This document shows positions 35,892 to 45,822 of a stretch of 64,000 bases of DNA, piece after piece; position 1 is the first letter of the stretch, and each line of letters begins with the position of its first letter. The notes beneath the pieces were generated by a model, which had not been told where the DNA came from, searched no databases, and saw only the letters and a list, made by a program, of their open reading frames with translations. The position numbers were made by a program, and so were the translations under genes. The DNA comes from Ginsengibacter sp963792025 (GTDB lineage: Bacteria; Bacteroidota; Bacteroidia; Chitinophagales; Chitinophagaceae). The stretch covers positions 124,001 through 188,000 of the forward strand of contig CAWBUS010000006.1 in NCBI GenBank assembly GCA_963792025.1, in the 5' to 3' direction.

Positions 35892-37547
35892 TCAATTTTT
35901 TCCTGCTAACTCTAAAGCGCCCCTGTCATTTCTTAAATCTGTTGACATAACATTTACTCCTGTTGTTGTGCTGTCGCCTTTAATAAAAACTGCTGCAGAA
36001 GCGGGAAAGTATCCCTCTTTAATATTGAAGTTCTTTACGCTGCTAAGAACATAGACTGTACTTTTTTGAGGGATAATCTTTACATTATTAAGATCAATAT
36101 CCGAAGCATCGGTTGCTGCAAAACCCTTTTCGGAAGAAATGACAACGTTTTTAAAATGAATTTTGCTCACCGGCATACCTGGCAGACCGGTAATACTAAC
36201 GGCGTCTTTAGCGCCATTACAATAAATATTATCAAAATAAAAAGCGGCAAAGTCAGGAATCTTATCTCTTATCGCATTCAAAGCACTATTCTTTATTTTA
36301 CCCGCAGGCATATCCTCATAATAAGTATTAAATGAAATGGCTTCATGAATGATATCTTTCATAAAAATATTATTGACATAAATATTTTTAACAAGTCCGC
36401 CACGTCCTGCATTACTCTTCACTCTTACTCCGATATCGGTTCCAATAAAATTACAATCACTAACAAAAATATTTTGCATGCCCCCATCTGTATTGCTGCC
36501 AATAACAAATCCACCGTGCGCATGATATACCACACACTTTGCAATTACAATATTTTCAAGATTAGGATTATCATCATCATTTTTTGAACCGCTCGATTTC
36601 ATGCAAATACCATCGTCGCCGGCACTTACCGTACAATCGTAAATCAATACATTTTTGCAACGGCTTATATCAATACCATCGCCATTTTGCGCCCAATATT
36701 CATTAAAAATATTTACGTGATTCATGGTAAGATTTGTACAACTATTAGGATAGAAGACAAATTTTGGCGAGTTCCTTAAAGTGACATTTTCAATCAAAAC
36801 ATTTTGACAATTGATAAGATATAACATGTAAGGCCTTAAATAATCTCTTGCAGGTAAATAATCTTCAGCGGTCAATTTTTCATTTTTCTTTTTGAGATCT
36901 ATTAAATATTGCTCGCCTTCCATTGCTTCTTTGGTAGGCCACCAAATAGACCCATTGCTACTAACGGCACCCCCAGACGATGTAAAATCTTTCCATTGGC
37001 CCGCAGTTACCTTTTCCTTTTTCACAGGTCTCCACGTTTCTCCTGCGCCGTCAATTACTCCCTCGCCTGTAATCGCAATATTTTTTAAATCGTATCCATA
37101 AATGGGAGAAGCGGTAACAAAATTGCTGCTATTGGAAGATGCTTGTATCATCGGGTATTGCGTATGATCTTTCGTAAAAAGAATTAATGCACCGCGTTGA
37201 ACATCCAAATCAATATTACTTTTTAATTCAATAGGGCCAGTAAGCCAAAGGCCCGGCGGAACAACCACTTTGCCACCTCCTGCTGTCGAACAAGCCTCTA
37301 TTGCCTTCTTAAACGCATCTGTATTTAATGTTTGCCCGTCATTAACGGCTCCATAATTTTTTATGGAAAATAAATGATCAGGAAAAACAGGCAGTGTTAC
37401 CTCCGCCATTTTAAATGGAGCATGTGCAATATACCAGGCAGCATCTTTTTGCTGGCCATTTACAAAGCCCGTTATAAGTAGAGCAAAAAAAAATAATACT
37501 GCAGATCTTTCTAAAGACTTAATCTTTTTAAGATAATTTAATAGCAT
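35892..37547 (-). CDS. Glycoside hydrolase, GH28 (second copy)
   Basis: A secreted 551-residue GH28 enzyme: signal AVLFFFALLITGFVNGQ, beta-helix start IKNYGAVNDGQT, catalytic blocks QNGDGIDISRC and SAGDDGICMKSSG (three Asp, about residues 285-315), HAHGGFVIGSN (His) and GVRVKSNAGRGG (Arg/Lys). It is longer than the copy at 23112 and only distantly similar. It is transcribed from its own promoter region, which holds operator site 5. Confidence 0.94.
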   Translation of the reverse strand: MLLNYLKKIKSLERSAVLFFFALLITGFVNGQQKDAAWYIAHAPFKMAEVTLPVFPDHLFSIKNYGAVNDGQTLNTDAFKKAIEACSTAGGGKVVVPPGLWLTGPIELKSNIDLDVQRGALILFTKDHTQYPMIQASSNSSNFVTASPIYGYDLKNIAITGEGVIDGAGETWRPVKKEKVTAGQWKDFTSSGGAVSSNGSIWWPTKEAMEGEQYLIDLKKKNEKLTAEDYLPARDYLRPYMLYLINCQNVLIENVTLRNSPKFVFYPNSCTNLTMNHVNIFNEYWAQNGDGIDISRCKNVLIYDCTVSAGDDGICMKSSGSKNDDDNPNLENIVIAKCVVYHAHGGFVIGSNTDGGMQNIFVSDCNFIGTDIGVRVKSNAGRGGLVKNIYVNNIFMKDIIHEAISFNTYYEDMPAGKIKNSALNAIRDKIPDFAAFYFDNIYCNGAKDAVSITGLPGMPVSKIHFKNVVISSEKGFAATDASDIDLNNVKIIPQKSTVYVLSSVKNFNIKEGYFPASAAVFIKGDSTTTGVNVMSTDLRNDRGALELAGKN

Positions 37548-37616
37548 TCAATTCAGATTAAAATGTTAAACACCAAAACCAAAATTAATATAACACTTTA
37601 TTCAATACAGAAATAG

Positions 37617-37645
37617 TTACGTAATCGTTCCCGTAAAATCATTGC
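37617..37645. promoter_or_regulatory. Putative LacI-type operator, site 5 (upstream of GH28)
   Basis: ACGTAATCGTTCCCGTAAAA then TCATTGC (37619-37645). It shares AATCGTTCCCG with sites 2 and 3 and lies about 75 bases upstream of the GH28 start on the minus strand. Confidence 0.5.
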
Positions 37646-37718
37646 GAAAAGAGAAATTAGCAGCTATCCGTTATAACTAACGGAAAAGGTTACATGATTT
37701 TATCAAGCCGTTTGTATT

Positions 37719-39092
37719 TTATTCGAGCGGTTTAATTTTAATGCTGCGGAAGCTTACCGTATTCCCGTGATCCTGTAAAAGAACGTGTCCCTGAGGCGCC
37801 TCGCCAAAATTTTTCCAAATGACATATTTGCTTACGGCTACAAGATCTTTAAACTCCTTTGAACCCCGTTCATATTCTAAAACCTTTATTCCGTTTAAAT
37901 AATGTTCCACATGATTATTGGGATACACGACAATTCTGCCAGTATTCCATTCACCAATCGGGCGAATAACTGATTTTGGTTTATTGGAAGGAATTAAATC
38001 ATATAAAGATGCCAGTGTGCGGTCGCCGTTTCTGCCCAACTTCGCATCGGGGTGTAATGAATCATCGAGCACCTGGTACTCGAGGCCAATAGCCGAACCT
38101 GTATTATGTTGATCGAGCGTAACAAAGTATTTTACGCCACTGTTGGCACCCGGAGTTAATCTAAATTCAAAGGAAAGATCGAACGCTTTGTATTCACCAG
38201 TTGTCACAATATCTCCTCCTCTGCCGCCTTCCTTTCCTGCCGATTCAAATACGGTAATAGTACCGTTAGTAACTTTCCAATCCTTATCGGGGAACGTGTT
38301 CTTGTAGGCTCCTTTCCAACCGGTGGAAGTTTTCCCATCGAATAATAATTTCCATCCGTTTTGCTTTTCATAGCTGGTTAAATGATTCGGAACAAAATCT
38401 ACCACATACACGCCCGGAGGAAATGCAGTTGGTTTCAGGCTGGTGGTTTTAATACGAATGTTTTTAAAATAGATATGCTTATTTGCTTCTTCTGCATCTC
38501 TTACCTGGTGAACCTGTAATGCAATAAAACCTTTTTGATCTATTGTATCAACAAGATAAGCAACAGGAATTCCATTTACCCAGGTCCTCATTTCATTACC
38601 GATACATTCAATTTTATAATGGTTAAATTCATTTACTCTAAACGCATCCTGAGCCTTCGTATTTAATGTGAGCGGGTATAGCCATTGCCTTCGGCCTTCA
38701 TCGTAAATACCGCCACTCCATTTCCTCGCGGAAGGATCTACTTCTACCTGTCTCCCATACACGAGGCCGTTCCCGTTATGCCCTGCGGGATCGTAATGAC
38801 TTCTGGTCTGCACGCCAGAGTTGCCCTTATCACTTTCTATTTTTATATCTAGCTCAAGTACAAAATCTCCATATTGTTTTTCTGTTGCTAAAAAAGTATT
38901 TCCGGAATTTGCTACGGTAGTTCCAACGATCATTCCATTTTCAACAGAGTAGTTTGCTCTGCCTGCAAGGCGCATCCAGCCTTTCAATGTTTTGCCATCG
39001 AATAGATTTTGCCATCCTCCTGATTGCGCCAGGCACGGAGAAATTGTAAAGAAGCCGAAAGCAAGAAAACCCAATGATAATAACTTCTTCAT
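37719..39092 (-). CDS. Two-domain DUF1080 (3-keto-glycoside hydrolase/lyase-like) protein
   Basis: A secreted 457-residue protein with two concanavalin-like DUF1080 domains: one from WQNLFDGKTLKGWMRLAG (about 26-220), the second from WKLLFDGKTSTGWKGAY (about 245-457). The signal peptide is LLSLGFLAFGFFTISPCLAQ. DUF1080 proteins have been linked to hydrolysis or elimination of 3-keto-disaccharides. A single-domain relative lies at 50174 beside the matching oxidase genes. Confidence 0.9.
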   Translation of the reverse strand: MKKLLSLGFLAFGFFTISPCLAQSGGWQNLFDGKTLKGWMRLAGRANYSVENGMIVGTTVANSGNTFLATEKQYGDFVLELDIKIESDKGNSGVQTRSHYDPAGHNGNGLVYGRQVEVDPSARKWSGGIYDEGRRQWLYPLTLNTKAQDAFRVNEFNHYKIECIGNEMRTWVNGIPVAYLVDTIDQKGFIALQVHQVRDAEEANKHIYFKNIRIKTTSLKPTAFPPGVYVVDFVPNHLTSYEKQNGWKLLFDGKTSTGWKGAYKNTFPDKDWKVTNGTITVFESAGKEGGRGGDIVTTGEYKAFDLSFEFRLTPGANSGVKYFVTLDQHNTGSAIGLEYQVLDDSLHPDAKLGRNGDRTLASLYDLIPSNKPKSVIRPIGEWNTGRIVVYPNNHVEHYLNGIKVLEYERGSKEFKDLVAVSKYVIWKNFGEAPQGHVLLQDHGNTVSFRSIKIKPLE

Positions 39093-39165
39093 GATATTGT
39101 AAAATTGTATTTAGTGATTATTGATTAAAATTAAACTTCTTATTTATATTTTGATATGAAAGCAC

Positions 39166-39912
39166 TTAATCGTCAACGTTAGTTAATTCCAGATTACTGC
39201 CAAATAACTTTCTTTTTCGCCGGTTTCGATAACGAAAAAAAATTGAAAAAGCGGGACCAATTAAAAAATAGGCAAATCCCGCAAGGCCTGCCCTTTCGTG
39301 GCTTAAAATCAAAGTAACAACTATTGACAATAACCCTATAATAATTAAAATTGCATTTTTGTAAATTTTGGTCTTTGTCTCAAATATTTCCGGTGCCATT
39401 AATTTTAACTCCTCTCTTTTTTTAAGTGCATGTAAGTACATAAGAGAAAAAAGAAAATAGATAGAAATATATCCGGCACCATAAATGACCATTAATTTTG
39501 GCACATCGCCAACTCTCATAACCAACCGCGATTGATCGTCTCCATAGATTTGCCCGCTTAGCAGAAGCGTGAATAAAAACTTCAATGGGTATACATAGAA
39601 AAGCACCAAAAAAATAAGCGTGCAATTTAGAATGATGGTTCTCAGGTCATCAAGACCATAACGACGAAAAAAAATATTTTGTTCATACCATATCAGCATT
39701 AGTAAAACAAAACTCACACTAAATGCAAAGAAGCCACGCATTGTCACCATAAGTTCTTCAAAGTTTTTTGGAACTTCCAAACTAACAATAAGCAAGGTAA
39801 CTGCAAACGCAAAAACAGCGTCACTAAATGCTTCTATGCGCTTCACTTCATGTCCCCTGAGCTGAAATCCGCTTCGATCTGGTATTTTATCGGCAATTGC
39901 TTTTCTGAACAT
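39166..39912 (-). CDS. TMEM175-family (DUF1211) potassium-channel-like membrane protein
   Basis: Started at the ATG at 39912 (MFRKAIADK), a better N-terminus than the upstream ATG at 39966. The signature RIEAFSDAVFAFAVTLL with the FSD filter-helix motif is at the beginning of the first of about six hydrophobic helices. Bacterial TMEM175 proteins form potassium-permeable channels. It stands alone, with no link to the pectin genes evident. Confidence 0.87.
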   Translation of the reverse strand: MFRKAIADKIPDRSGFQLRGHEVKRIEAFSDAVFAFAVTLLIVSLEVPKNFEELMVTMRGFFAFSVSFVLLMLIWYEQNIFFRRYGLDDLRTIILNCTLIFLVLFYVYPLKFLFTLLLSGQIYGDDQSRLVMRVGDVPKLMVIYGAGYISIYFLFSLMYLHALKKREELKLMAPEIFETKTKIYKNAILIIIGLLSIVVTLILSHERAGLAGFAYFLIGPAFSIFFRYRNRRKRKLFGSNLELTNVDD

Positions 39913-40070
39913 TTGTAAAATTGTTACGCAACGTAATCGAAATAATGCAGCAATATCACTAAACAAACTGTCACAAAGTAAAGTAATTGAAAAGTATGAA
40001 GATCGAAAAAATATCTGCAGAAACCTTAAGGAAGAAATTGTTGCAATGCAAAACGCAAGGCTAATACATT

Positions 40071-40376
40071 TTATATTTCATAATCAACCGCTGCTCTCGT
40101 TTCTCTTACTTTTACTATCCAGCCTGATATTTCTTCATGCAGCGGATGTTTTTGATAAATTTCCATCTCCTCATAATTGTCAAACCACGTGTCTAATACA
40201 ATATCAAAGTTTGCATATTGCGACGAAGCTAAATTAATACCAACTTCAAGTTTTTTTATTTCCTTAATTGCCGGCAAAAGCTTTTCAAATCCGGCTTTCA
40301 TCAGGATGGCATTTTCATTTTTACTCTTACCTTCTGCAAAATCCTTTAATGTCCACATAACAATATGATGCAGCAT
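40071..40376 (-). CDS. Dabb family (stress-responsive A/B barrel) protein
   Basis: A 101-residue alpha-beta barrel protein: MLHHIVMWTLKD start, IKKLEVGINL, NFDIVLDTWFDNYEEMEIYQKHPLHEEI. These are typical Dabb features. Members are dimeric and of mixed or unknown function. The neighbours do not add a clue. Confidence 0.88.
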   Translation of the reverse strand: MLHHIVMWTLKDFAEGKSKNENAILMKAGFEKLLPAIKEIKKLEVGINLASSQYANFDIVLDTWFDNYEEMEIYQKHPLHEEISGWIVKVRETRAAVDYEI

Positions 40377-40509
40377 AATAATTTTTTTAGATAAACATAT
40401 GGTTTCTTATGACGAAAGTTACATGTAAATTCCTCCTCACTAAAAAACTAAATTAAAGGTGAATAGAATTTTAAATGATAATTTTAAAATTGATTCAAAG
40501 GAATAAGAA

Positions 40510-42006
40510 ATGGAACAATATGTTATAGGCGTTGACATTGGGACCGGCAGTGCAAAAGCTGTTGCTGTAAATAAAAATGGTAAGCCGATTGCTGCCTCTC
40601 AGATTTTTTATAAAACCATTAGCCGCCAGCCGGGTTATTCAGAGCAGGACCCTGAAATTATATGGAAGGCTTTTGCGGGTTGTATAAGAGAGATAGTTTC
40701 AAAAACAAATCAGGTACCCTTAGCCGTTAGCTTCAGCAGCGCCATGCATAGCCTGCTCGTTGTAAACGATAAAAATATTGCCATAACGCCTTTAATTACC
40801 TGGGAAGATACAAGGAGCGAAAAAATTGCAGAAGATTTAAGGAATTCGCCGGAAGCCAAAAGTATTTATACTGCAACGGGTACGCCTATCCATTCCATGA
40901 CTCCATTGTGTAAAATAAAATGGATGAAAGAAAACGAAAAGGAAATTTTTGAACAGGCATTTAAATTCATCTCTATTAAAGAGTTTATCTGGTATCGCTT
41001 ATTCAATAAATACGAAATAGATTATTCACTTGCTTCAGCAACAGGTTTGTTTAATATTGAAAATTTTAAATGGAATAAGCCTTCGCTCGATTTCTGTAAC
41101 ATTGATGCATCTCACCTATCTGTTCCGGTTCCAACACATTTTGCCAGAAACGATCTCAACCCCGGCATGGCAGTACTATTAAACGTCCCTGAAAACACCA
41201 GTTTTTGTATCGGGGCAAGTGATGGTTGCCTTGCCAACCTGGGAAGCGATGCAATTAATCCGGGGACTGCAGCGCTTACCATTGGCACCAGCGGAGCTGT
41301 CAGAATTGCCAGTCCTGCTCCTTTAATTAATTACAGCGCTATGATTTTTAATTATGTTTTGGACGATTCAACTTTCATTAGCGGAGGTCCTGTAAACAAT
41401 GGGGGCAATGTTCTAAAATGGATGTTCAAAACCTTCTTAAATAATCTGTCTCCAACTAACAATGATTATAAAAATATTTTCGAACAAATTGAAAGGATTC
41501 CGCCGGGTAGTGAAGGTCTTATTTTCCTGCCATATTTGCATGGAGAGCGTGCACCCATTTGGGACGAAAAAGCCAGTGGCGTGTTTTTCGGTATCCGATC
41601 GTTACATACCAATGCTCATTTCTTCAGGGCAGCGTTAGAAGGAATTTGTTTTGCTTTAAATAATATTTTAGAAATTATTGAAACTTCCTCTTCAGCAATA
41701 AAGCAGCTTAATGTAAGCGGAGGTTTCGTGCATTCCCAAATATGGATGCACATTTTAGCAGATATCAGCAATAAGAAAATATGCCTGGTTCAAACAGAAG
41801 ATGCTTCGTCAATTGGGGCCGCGTTGCTTGGAATGAAAGCACTAAAAATTATCGAAGATTATAGTTCGGTCGACGAAAATATTAATTCTTCAATACTGCC
41901 GGATAACGGCCATCTGCCAGTTTATAAAAAACTCTACGAACTATTTAAAAGTTTATATGCTCCCCTGGAGCAGCCGATGCATACACTTTACGAAATTCAT
42001 AAATAA
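40510..42006 (+). CDS. FGGY-family sugar kinase, gluconokinase-like
   Basis: A 498-residue FGGY kinase with both RNase-H-like lobes: VIGVDIGTGSAKAVAV (phosphate-binding, residues 5-20), MHSLLVV, TWEDTRS, the ATP-side INPGTAALTIGTSGAV, and the signature GLIFLPYLHGERAPIW. The C-terminal lobe has LNVSGGFVHSQIWMHILADI. The pattern fits gluconokinases best, giving 6-phosphogluconate, though xylulokinase-like activity cannot be excluded. Gluconate could come from the sugar dehydrogenases in the window (inference). Confidence 0.88.
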   Translation: MEQYVIGVDIGTGSAKAVAVNKNGKPIAASQIFYKTISRQPGYSEQDPEIIWKAFAGCIREIVSKTNQVPLAVSFSSAMHSLLVVNDKNIAITPLITWEDTRSEKIAEDLRNSPEAKSIYTATGTPIHSMTPLCKIKWMKENEKEIFEQAFKFISIKEFIWYRLFNKYEIDYSLASATGLFNIENFKWNKPSLDFCNIDASHLSVPVPTHFARNDLNPGMAVLLNVPENTSFCIGASDGCLANLGSDAINPGTAALTIGTSGAVRIASPAPLINYSAMIFNYVLDDSTFISGGPVNNGGNVLKWMFKTFLNNLSPTNNDYKNIFEQIERIPPGSEGLIFLPYLHGERAPIWDEKASGVFFGIRSLHTNAHFFRAALEGICFALNNILEIIETSSSAIKQLNVSGGFVHSQIWMHILADISNKKICLVQTEDASSIGAALLGMKALKIIEDYSSVDENINSSILPDNGHLPVYKKLYELFKSLYAPLEQPMHTLYEIHK

Positions 42007-42588
42007 AATCGACTATAACGCTTTCAGTTACACGCAAAAAAAATACACCGGGCCGTTTTTGCCGGACGTATTAATAACTAAATCAATAGTCGTTTGGATT
42101 AAAAAAGGATATTGCGAAGAATTAATTAAATGCTACAAAATATGGATTCTAAAGCGGGGTGATAATCTAATAACAAAAACATAATATAAAAAAAGAGGTA
42201 CTGTAACAAACATCACAAAACCTATAAATTGACGATTTGATAATTTGGCTATGGCCCAATAAAATCTTTCCTCTTTCTTCCAGATTCTTTAGCTGGCGGG
42301 AAACCGCCTTCCCTTGACAATGCAGGCTTTTAGCAATTTCCCGGCGGCGGGTATCCAAAATCTTTTTACCCGTTATTAAACAAGTCTTTCAAGAAAGAAT
42401 TCTATCCTTATATCCAATTTCTTAAAAGCAATGTTATCGATCATGTTTAAATAAAAGCCGTAAACAATTTAATGTACAGTAGATTGGGTTATTTCAGTTT
42501 TATCACAATTGAGTCATAAATGTTTTATTTAGCAGGATTCTTATTTAAATGAAAATATTGATAACAAAATAATTAACTTGCGTCCCGA
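42007..42588. other. Gene-poor interval with a possible Crp/Fnr-type HTH remnant
   Basis: No intact gene is seen. On the minus strand about 42230-42358 reads TRRREIAKSLHCQGKAVSRQ and QLKNLEERGKI, like the winged-helix end of a Crp/Fnr or MarR regulator without the rest of the protein. It has no good start codon and is probably a remnant. Confidence 0.35.
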
Positions 42589-43173
42589 ATGAACGTTCAA
42601 TCTAGCATAACGGGTAAGAAGGATGCTATCTTAAAAAGTACCCTGGAGTTAATAAGAGACAACGGATTTCATGGAACTCCTATCAGCAAGATTGCCAAAC
42701 ACGCAGGTGTGGCCTCAGGAACGATATATCACTATTTTGTGAGTAAAGACGACATCATAATAGCATTGCATCAACGCATAAAAGAAGAAATGACTGCCGC
42801 GATGTTTGCGCAGGTTGAAAATGGTAAAGAATACAAGCAACAATTTTTTGACGGATGGATTAACCTTTGCAAATATTTTATAAACAATCCTGCCAAATTA
42901 TTTTTCCATGAACAGTTTAACAGCTCACCATATGCCAAAATTGTTTCAAAAAAAAATGGGAAAGGATCATTAAGTAAGTTTAATGAATTTTTCCAGTTAG
43001 GAATGGATAAAGGCTATTTGAAAAAAATGGAATATTTGTTGATAGCTTCAGCGGTATTTGGGTGTATCATGGCTACTGCAAAATATCATGTGACGGGGAG
43101 GTTTGGTTTTAAAGATGCTGATCTTTGTAAAATTGCCAACATCATCTGGGATGGCATAAAACTCAATAATTAA
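42589..43173 (+). CDS. TetR/AcrR-family regulator of the efflux operon
   Basis: A 194-residue TetR-type protein. The N-terminal HTH domain (ILKSTLELIRDNGFHGTPIS, then KIAKHAGVASGTIYHYFVSK, about residues 14-52) is canonical. The ligand domain is helical and family-typical in length. It lies 80 bases before the TolC-adaptor-RND genes on the same strand, so it is most likely their local repressor. Confidence 0.93.
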   Translation: MNVQSSITGKKDAILKSTLELIRDNGFHGTPISKIAKHAGVASGTIYHYFVSKDDIIIALHQRIKEEMTAAMFAQVENGKEYKQQFFDGWINLCKYFINNPAKLFFHEQFNSSPYAKIVSKKNGKGSLSKFNEFFQLGMDKGYLKKMEYLLIASAVFGCIMATAKYHVTGRFGFKDADLCKIANIIWDGIKLNN

Positions 43174-43252
43174 ACGATTGGTTGAAATTGATGTGATACG
43201 ATTGCAGGGAGGAGAATTATAGATAATATAAACCGGAATTTAAAAAAGATAT

Positions 43253-44605
43253 ATGCATAATTGGAACTTGCCGGCGAGGCTTAATCGGGGAAAAACGTGG
43301 AAATTAATCCCGATCATTTTGCTTTTTTCCTCAACTGCCTTTGCACAGCAAAATGAAGAAGACACCGCACTTGACCAGGCGACACTTAAAAATTGTGTCC
43401 GTTATGCAATAGCTCATAATCCTGATCTTCAGAATGCAAAGGTTAATGAGGCGATAGTTGAAACGGAAATAAAATCCAAACTTTCAGAATGGTATCCCCA
43501 GGTAAATTTTAATTATAGTTTTCAACATAATTTTCAATTGCCAACACTTAATTTCAATGGAAACTTAATACACACTGGAACAGTAAATACTTCAGGAGTC
43601 CAGTTTGGTCTCACACAAAATATTTTTAATAGTGATGCATTATTGGCAAGCCGGAGCGCCAAAGATGTTCGGGTGCAGGCAAAACAAAACACACAAGAGC
43701 AAAATATAAACCTGGCAGCGATGGTAAGCAAAGCATTCTATGATGTGATCCTTACCAAACAACAAATCATTACTACCGACCAGGACATTAACCGAATTGA
43801 CCTCAGCCTTAAAGATGCGTATTATCAATACCAGGCGGGCATCGCAGATAAAACAGATTATAAGAGAGCAACGATTTCGCTGAACAATGCAAAAGCACAA
43901 AGAAAAAGCGCCGACGAAACTTTAAAAGCAAAATATGCTTACCTGAAAGAATTGATGGGTTACCCGGATTCAGCAGAGATAAATTTAGCGTATGATACCA
44001 CCCAAATGATGCAGGAAATTTATATTGATACGCTGCAAAACGTAAACTATGGCAACAGGATTGAAATTCAACAATTGCAAACGCAAAAAAAGTTGCAGCA
44101 ATATAACCTGCAATATTATAAGTGGAGTTTCTTACCAACGCTTTCTGCATTTGGCAATTACAATTTGAATTTCCTGAATGATAAGTTCTCAAAATTATAC
44201 AGCCAGTCTTATCCTAACTCCTACGCCGGTCTTCTTCTTTCAGTTCCTATTTTCCAGGGAGGAAAAAGATTGCAGGAAATCAAACAGGCGCAATTGGAAG
44301 TAACCCAGGTTGACAATTCAATAAAAAGTTATCAGCATACCATAAACACGCAATACCAGCAAGCGCTTGCTTCGTATAAAAGCAATCTTATTAATTACTA
44401 TAGTTTGAAAGAAAATCTTGATCTGGCTAACGAAGTATATGATGTGATACGGCTTCAATATCGTTCGGGGATAAAAACATACCTCGAAGTGATCAGTGCA
44501 GAAACCGACTTACGAAATGCTCAGGTAAATTATTACAATGCTTTGTACCAATTACTTTCCAGCAAAATAGATGTATCCCAATCACTCGGAACCATAACTT
44601 ATTAA
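43253..44605 (+). CDS. TolC-family outer-membrane efflux protein
   Basis: A 450-residue outer-membrane channel of the TolC/OprM type with signal peptide LIPIILLFSSTAFAQ. Two repeated long coiled-coil segments are visible (QATLKNCVRYAIAHNPDLQ; KQAQLEVTQVDNSIKSYQHT), with GVQFGLTQNIFN and LLLSVPIFQGGKRLQEI at the beta-strand regions. It ends 12 bases before the adaptor gene. Confidence 0.95.
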   Translation: MHNWNLPARLNRGKTWKLIPIILLFSSTAFAQQNEEDTALDQATLKNCVRYAIAHNPDLQNAKVNEAIVETEIKSKLSEWYPQVNFNYSFQHNFQLPTLNFNGNLIHTGTVNTSGVQFGLTQNIFNSDALLASRSAKDVRVQAKQNTQEQNINLAAMVSKAFYDVILTKQQIITTDQDINRIDLSLKDAYYQYQAGIADKTDYKRATISLNNAKAQRKSADETLKAKYAYLKELMGYPDSAEINLAYDTTQMMQEIYIDTLQNVNYGNRIEIQQLQTQKKLQQYNLQYYKWSFLPTLSAFGNYNLNFLNDKFSKLYSQSYPNSYAGLLLSVPIFQGGKRLQEIKQAQLEVTQVDNSIKSYQHTINTQYQQALASYKSNLINYYSLKENLDLANEVYDVIRLQYRSGIKTYLEVISAETDLRNAQVNYYNALYQLLSSKIDVSQSLGTITY

Positions 44606-44617
44606 ATATAAATCAAC

Positions 44618-45745
44618 ATGCATTTTAAACGCTACCATATATATTTTATCGCAGTTACTTTTTTCACAATAATATCCTGCGGCGACAAACAAAATCAGCA
44701 ACAACAGGGGCCGCCGCCCGCAATGCCGGTAACAACAAAGGTTGTAGAGCCAACCGATGCGGTTTATTATGATCAATATCCCGGAACTGTTGCGGCATTG
44801 GATGAAATAAAACTAACGGCGCAGGTTAGTGGCTACGTTACCGGAATTTATTTTAAAGATGGAAGTAAAGTAACGAAAGGGGAGAAATTATATTCTATAG
44901 ACGTAGAGGTATACAAAGCCAATTATCAACAGGCCGAGGCCAACCTGCAGGTTCAGCAGACGAATTTATTAAAAGCACAAAAAGATGCTGACCGCTATCA
45001 CGAACTGGATGCGCATGATGCGATAGCAAAACAGCAGGTGGACTATGCCGATGCGGCGCTTGAGGCCGCGAAAAAACAAGTGAACGCAGCAAAAGCAAAT
45101 GTTGCCGCGGTAGAATCTAACGTAAAATTTTCCAATATCTATGCACCTTTCACAGGAACTATCGGCATATCACAAGTGAAGATTGGAACAGCCGTTGTTG
45201 CTGGACAAACGATTTTGAATACCGTTTCCACTGACAACCCGATTGCTGTTGATTTTACAGTAGATCAAAAAAATATTTATCGTTTTACAGAATTAGAACA
45301 AAGGGGATTCAATATAAAAGATTCGGTATTTACAATTGCATTTGGAGATGAGGTATATCCTCATCCCGGCAAAATCAGTTTAATAGATCGTGCGGTTGAT
45401 CCTCAAACAGGAACCATAAAAACAAGGCTTGTTTTTCCTAACGAAAAAGACATGCTTAAGCCGGGTATGAATACAACCGTCAGGGTTAAAAATACAGCCT
45501 CTAAAAATGCAACGATAATACCTTATGAAGCAGTAACAGAGCAGTTAGGGGAATTTTATGTGTACGTTGTAGGAGACAGTTCGAAAGTATCGCAACGTGA
45601 AATAACATTAGGTACACAAATAGGAAATGATGTAATTATAAAAGATGGATTAAAACCGGGAGAAACAATCGTGGTGAAAGGAGTTCAAAACCTGCACCAG
45701 GGATCTGTAGTTAATGCCGCTGCGTCAACACAAAAACAAAAATAA
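44618..45745 (+). CDS. RND efflux periplasmic adaptor (membrane fusion protein)
   Basis: A 375-residue lipoprotein adaptor; lipobox in VTFFTIISCGDK. The lipoyl/barrel-sandwich halves (VSGYVTGIYFKDGSKVTKGE; IYAPFTGTIGISQVKIGTAV) flank an alpha-hairpin of about 70 residues rich in Ala, Lys and Gln. The beta-barrel and membrane-proximal domains follow. It bridges the RND pump and the TolC channel. Confidence 0.95.
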   Translation: MHFKRYHIYFIAVTFFTIISCGDKQNQQQQGPPPAMPVTTKVVEPTDAVYYDQYPGTVAALDEIKLTAQVSGYVTGIYFKDGSKVTKGEKLYSIDVEVYKANYQQAEANLQVQQTNLLKAQKDADRYHELDAHDAIAKQQVDYADAALEAAKKQVNAAKANVAAVESNVKFSNIYAPFTGTIGISQVKIGTAVVAGQTILNTVSTDNPIAVDFTVDQKNIYRFTELEQRGFNIKDSVFTIAFGDEVYPHPGKISLIDRAVDPQTGTIKTRLVFPNEKDMLKPGMNTTVRVKNTASKNATIIPYEAVTEQLGEFYVYVVGDSSKVSQREITLGTQIGNDVIIKDGLKPGETIVVKGVQNLHQGSVVNAAASTQKQK

Positions 45746-45822
45746 GTGGTAACAGAAAGAAAATAAGAAGTAATGAAATCATACCTGAAACCCTATACGT
45801 TATAACTTATACCCTTTATTAA

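Noticed and set aside
42167..42358. A 63-codon ORF resembling a Crp-type winged helix
   Set aside because: It starts with TTG, lacks the sensor domain and ends in low-quality sequence; noted only as a possible remnant.
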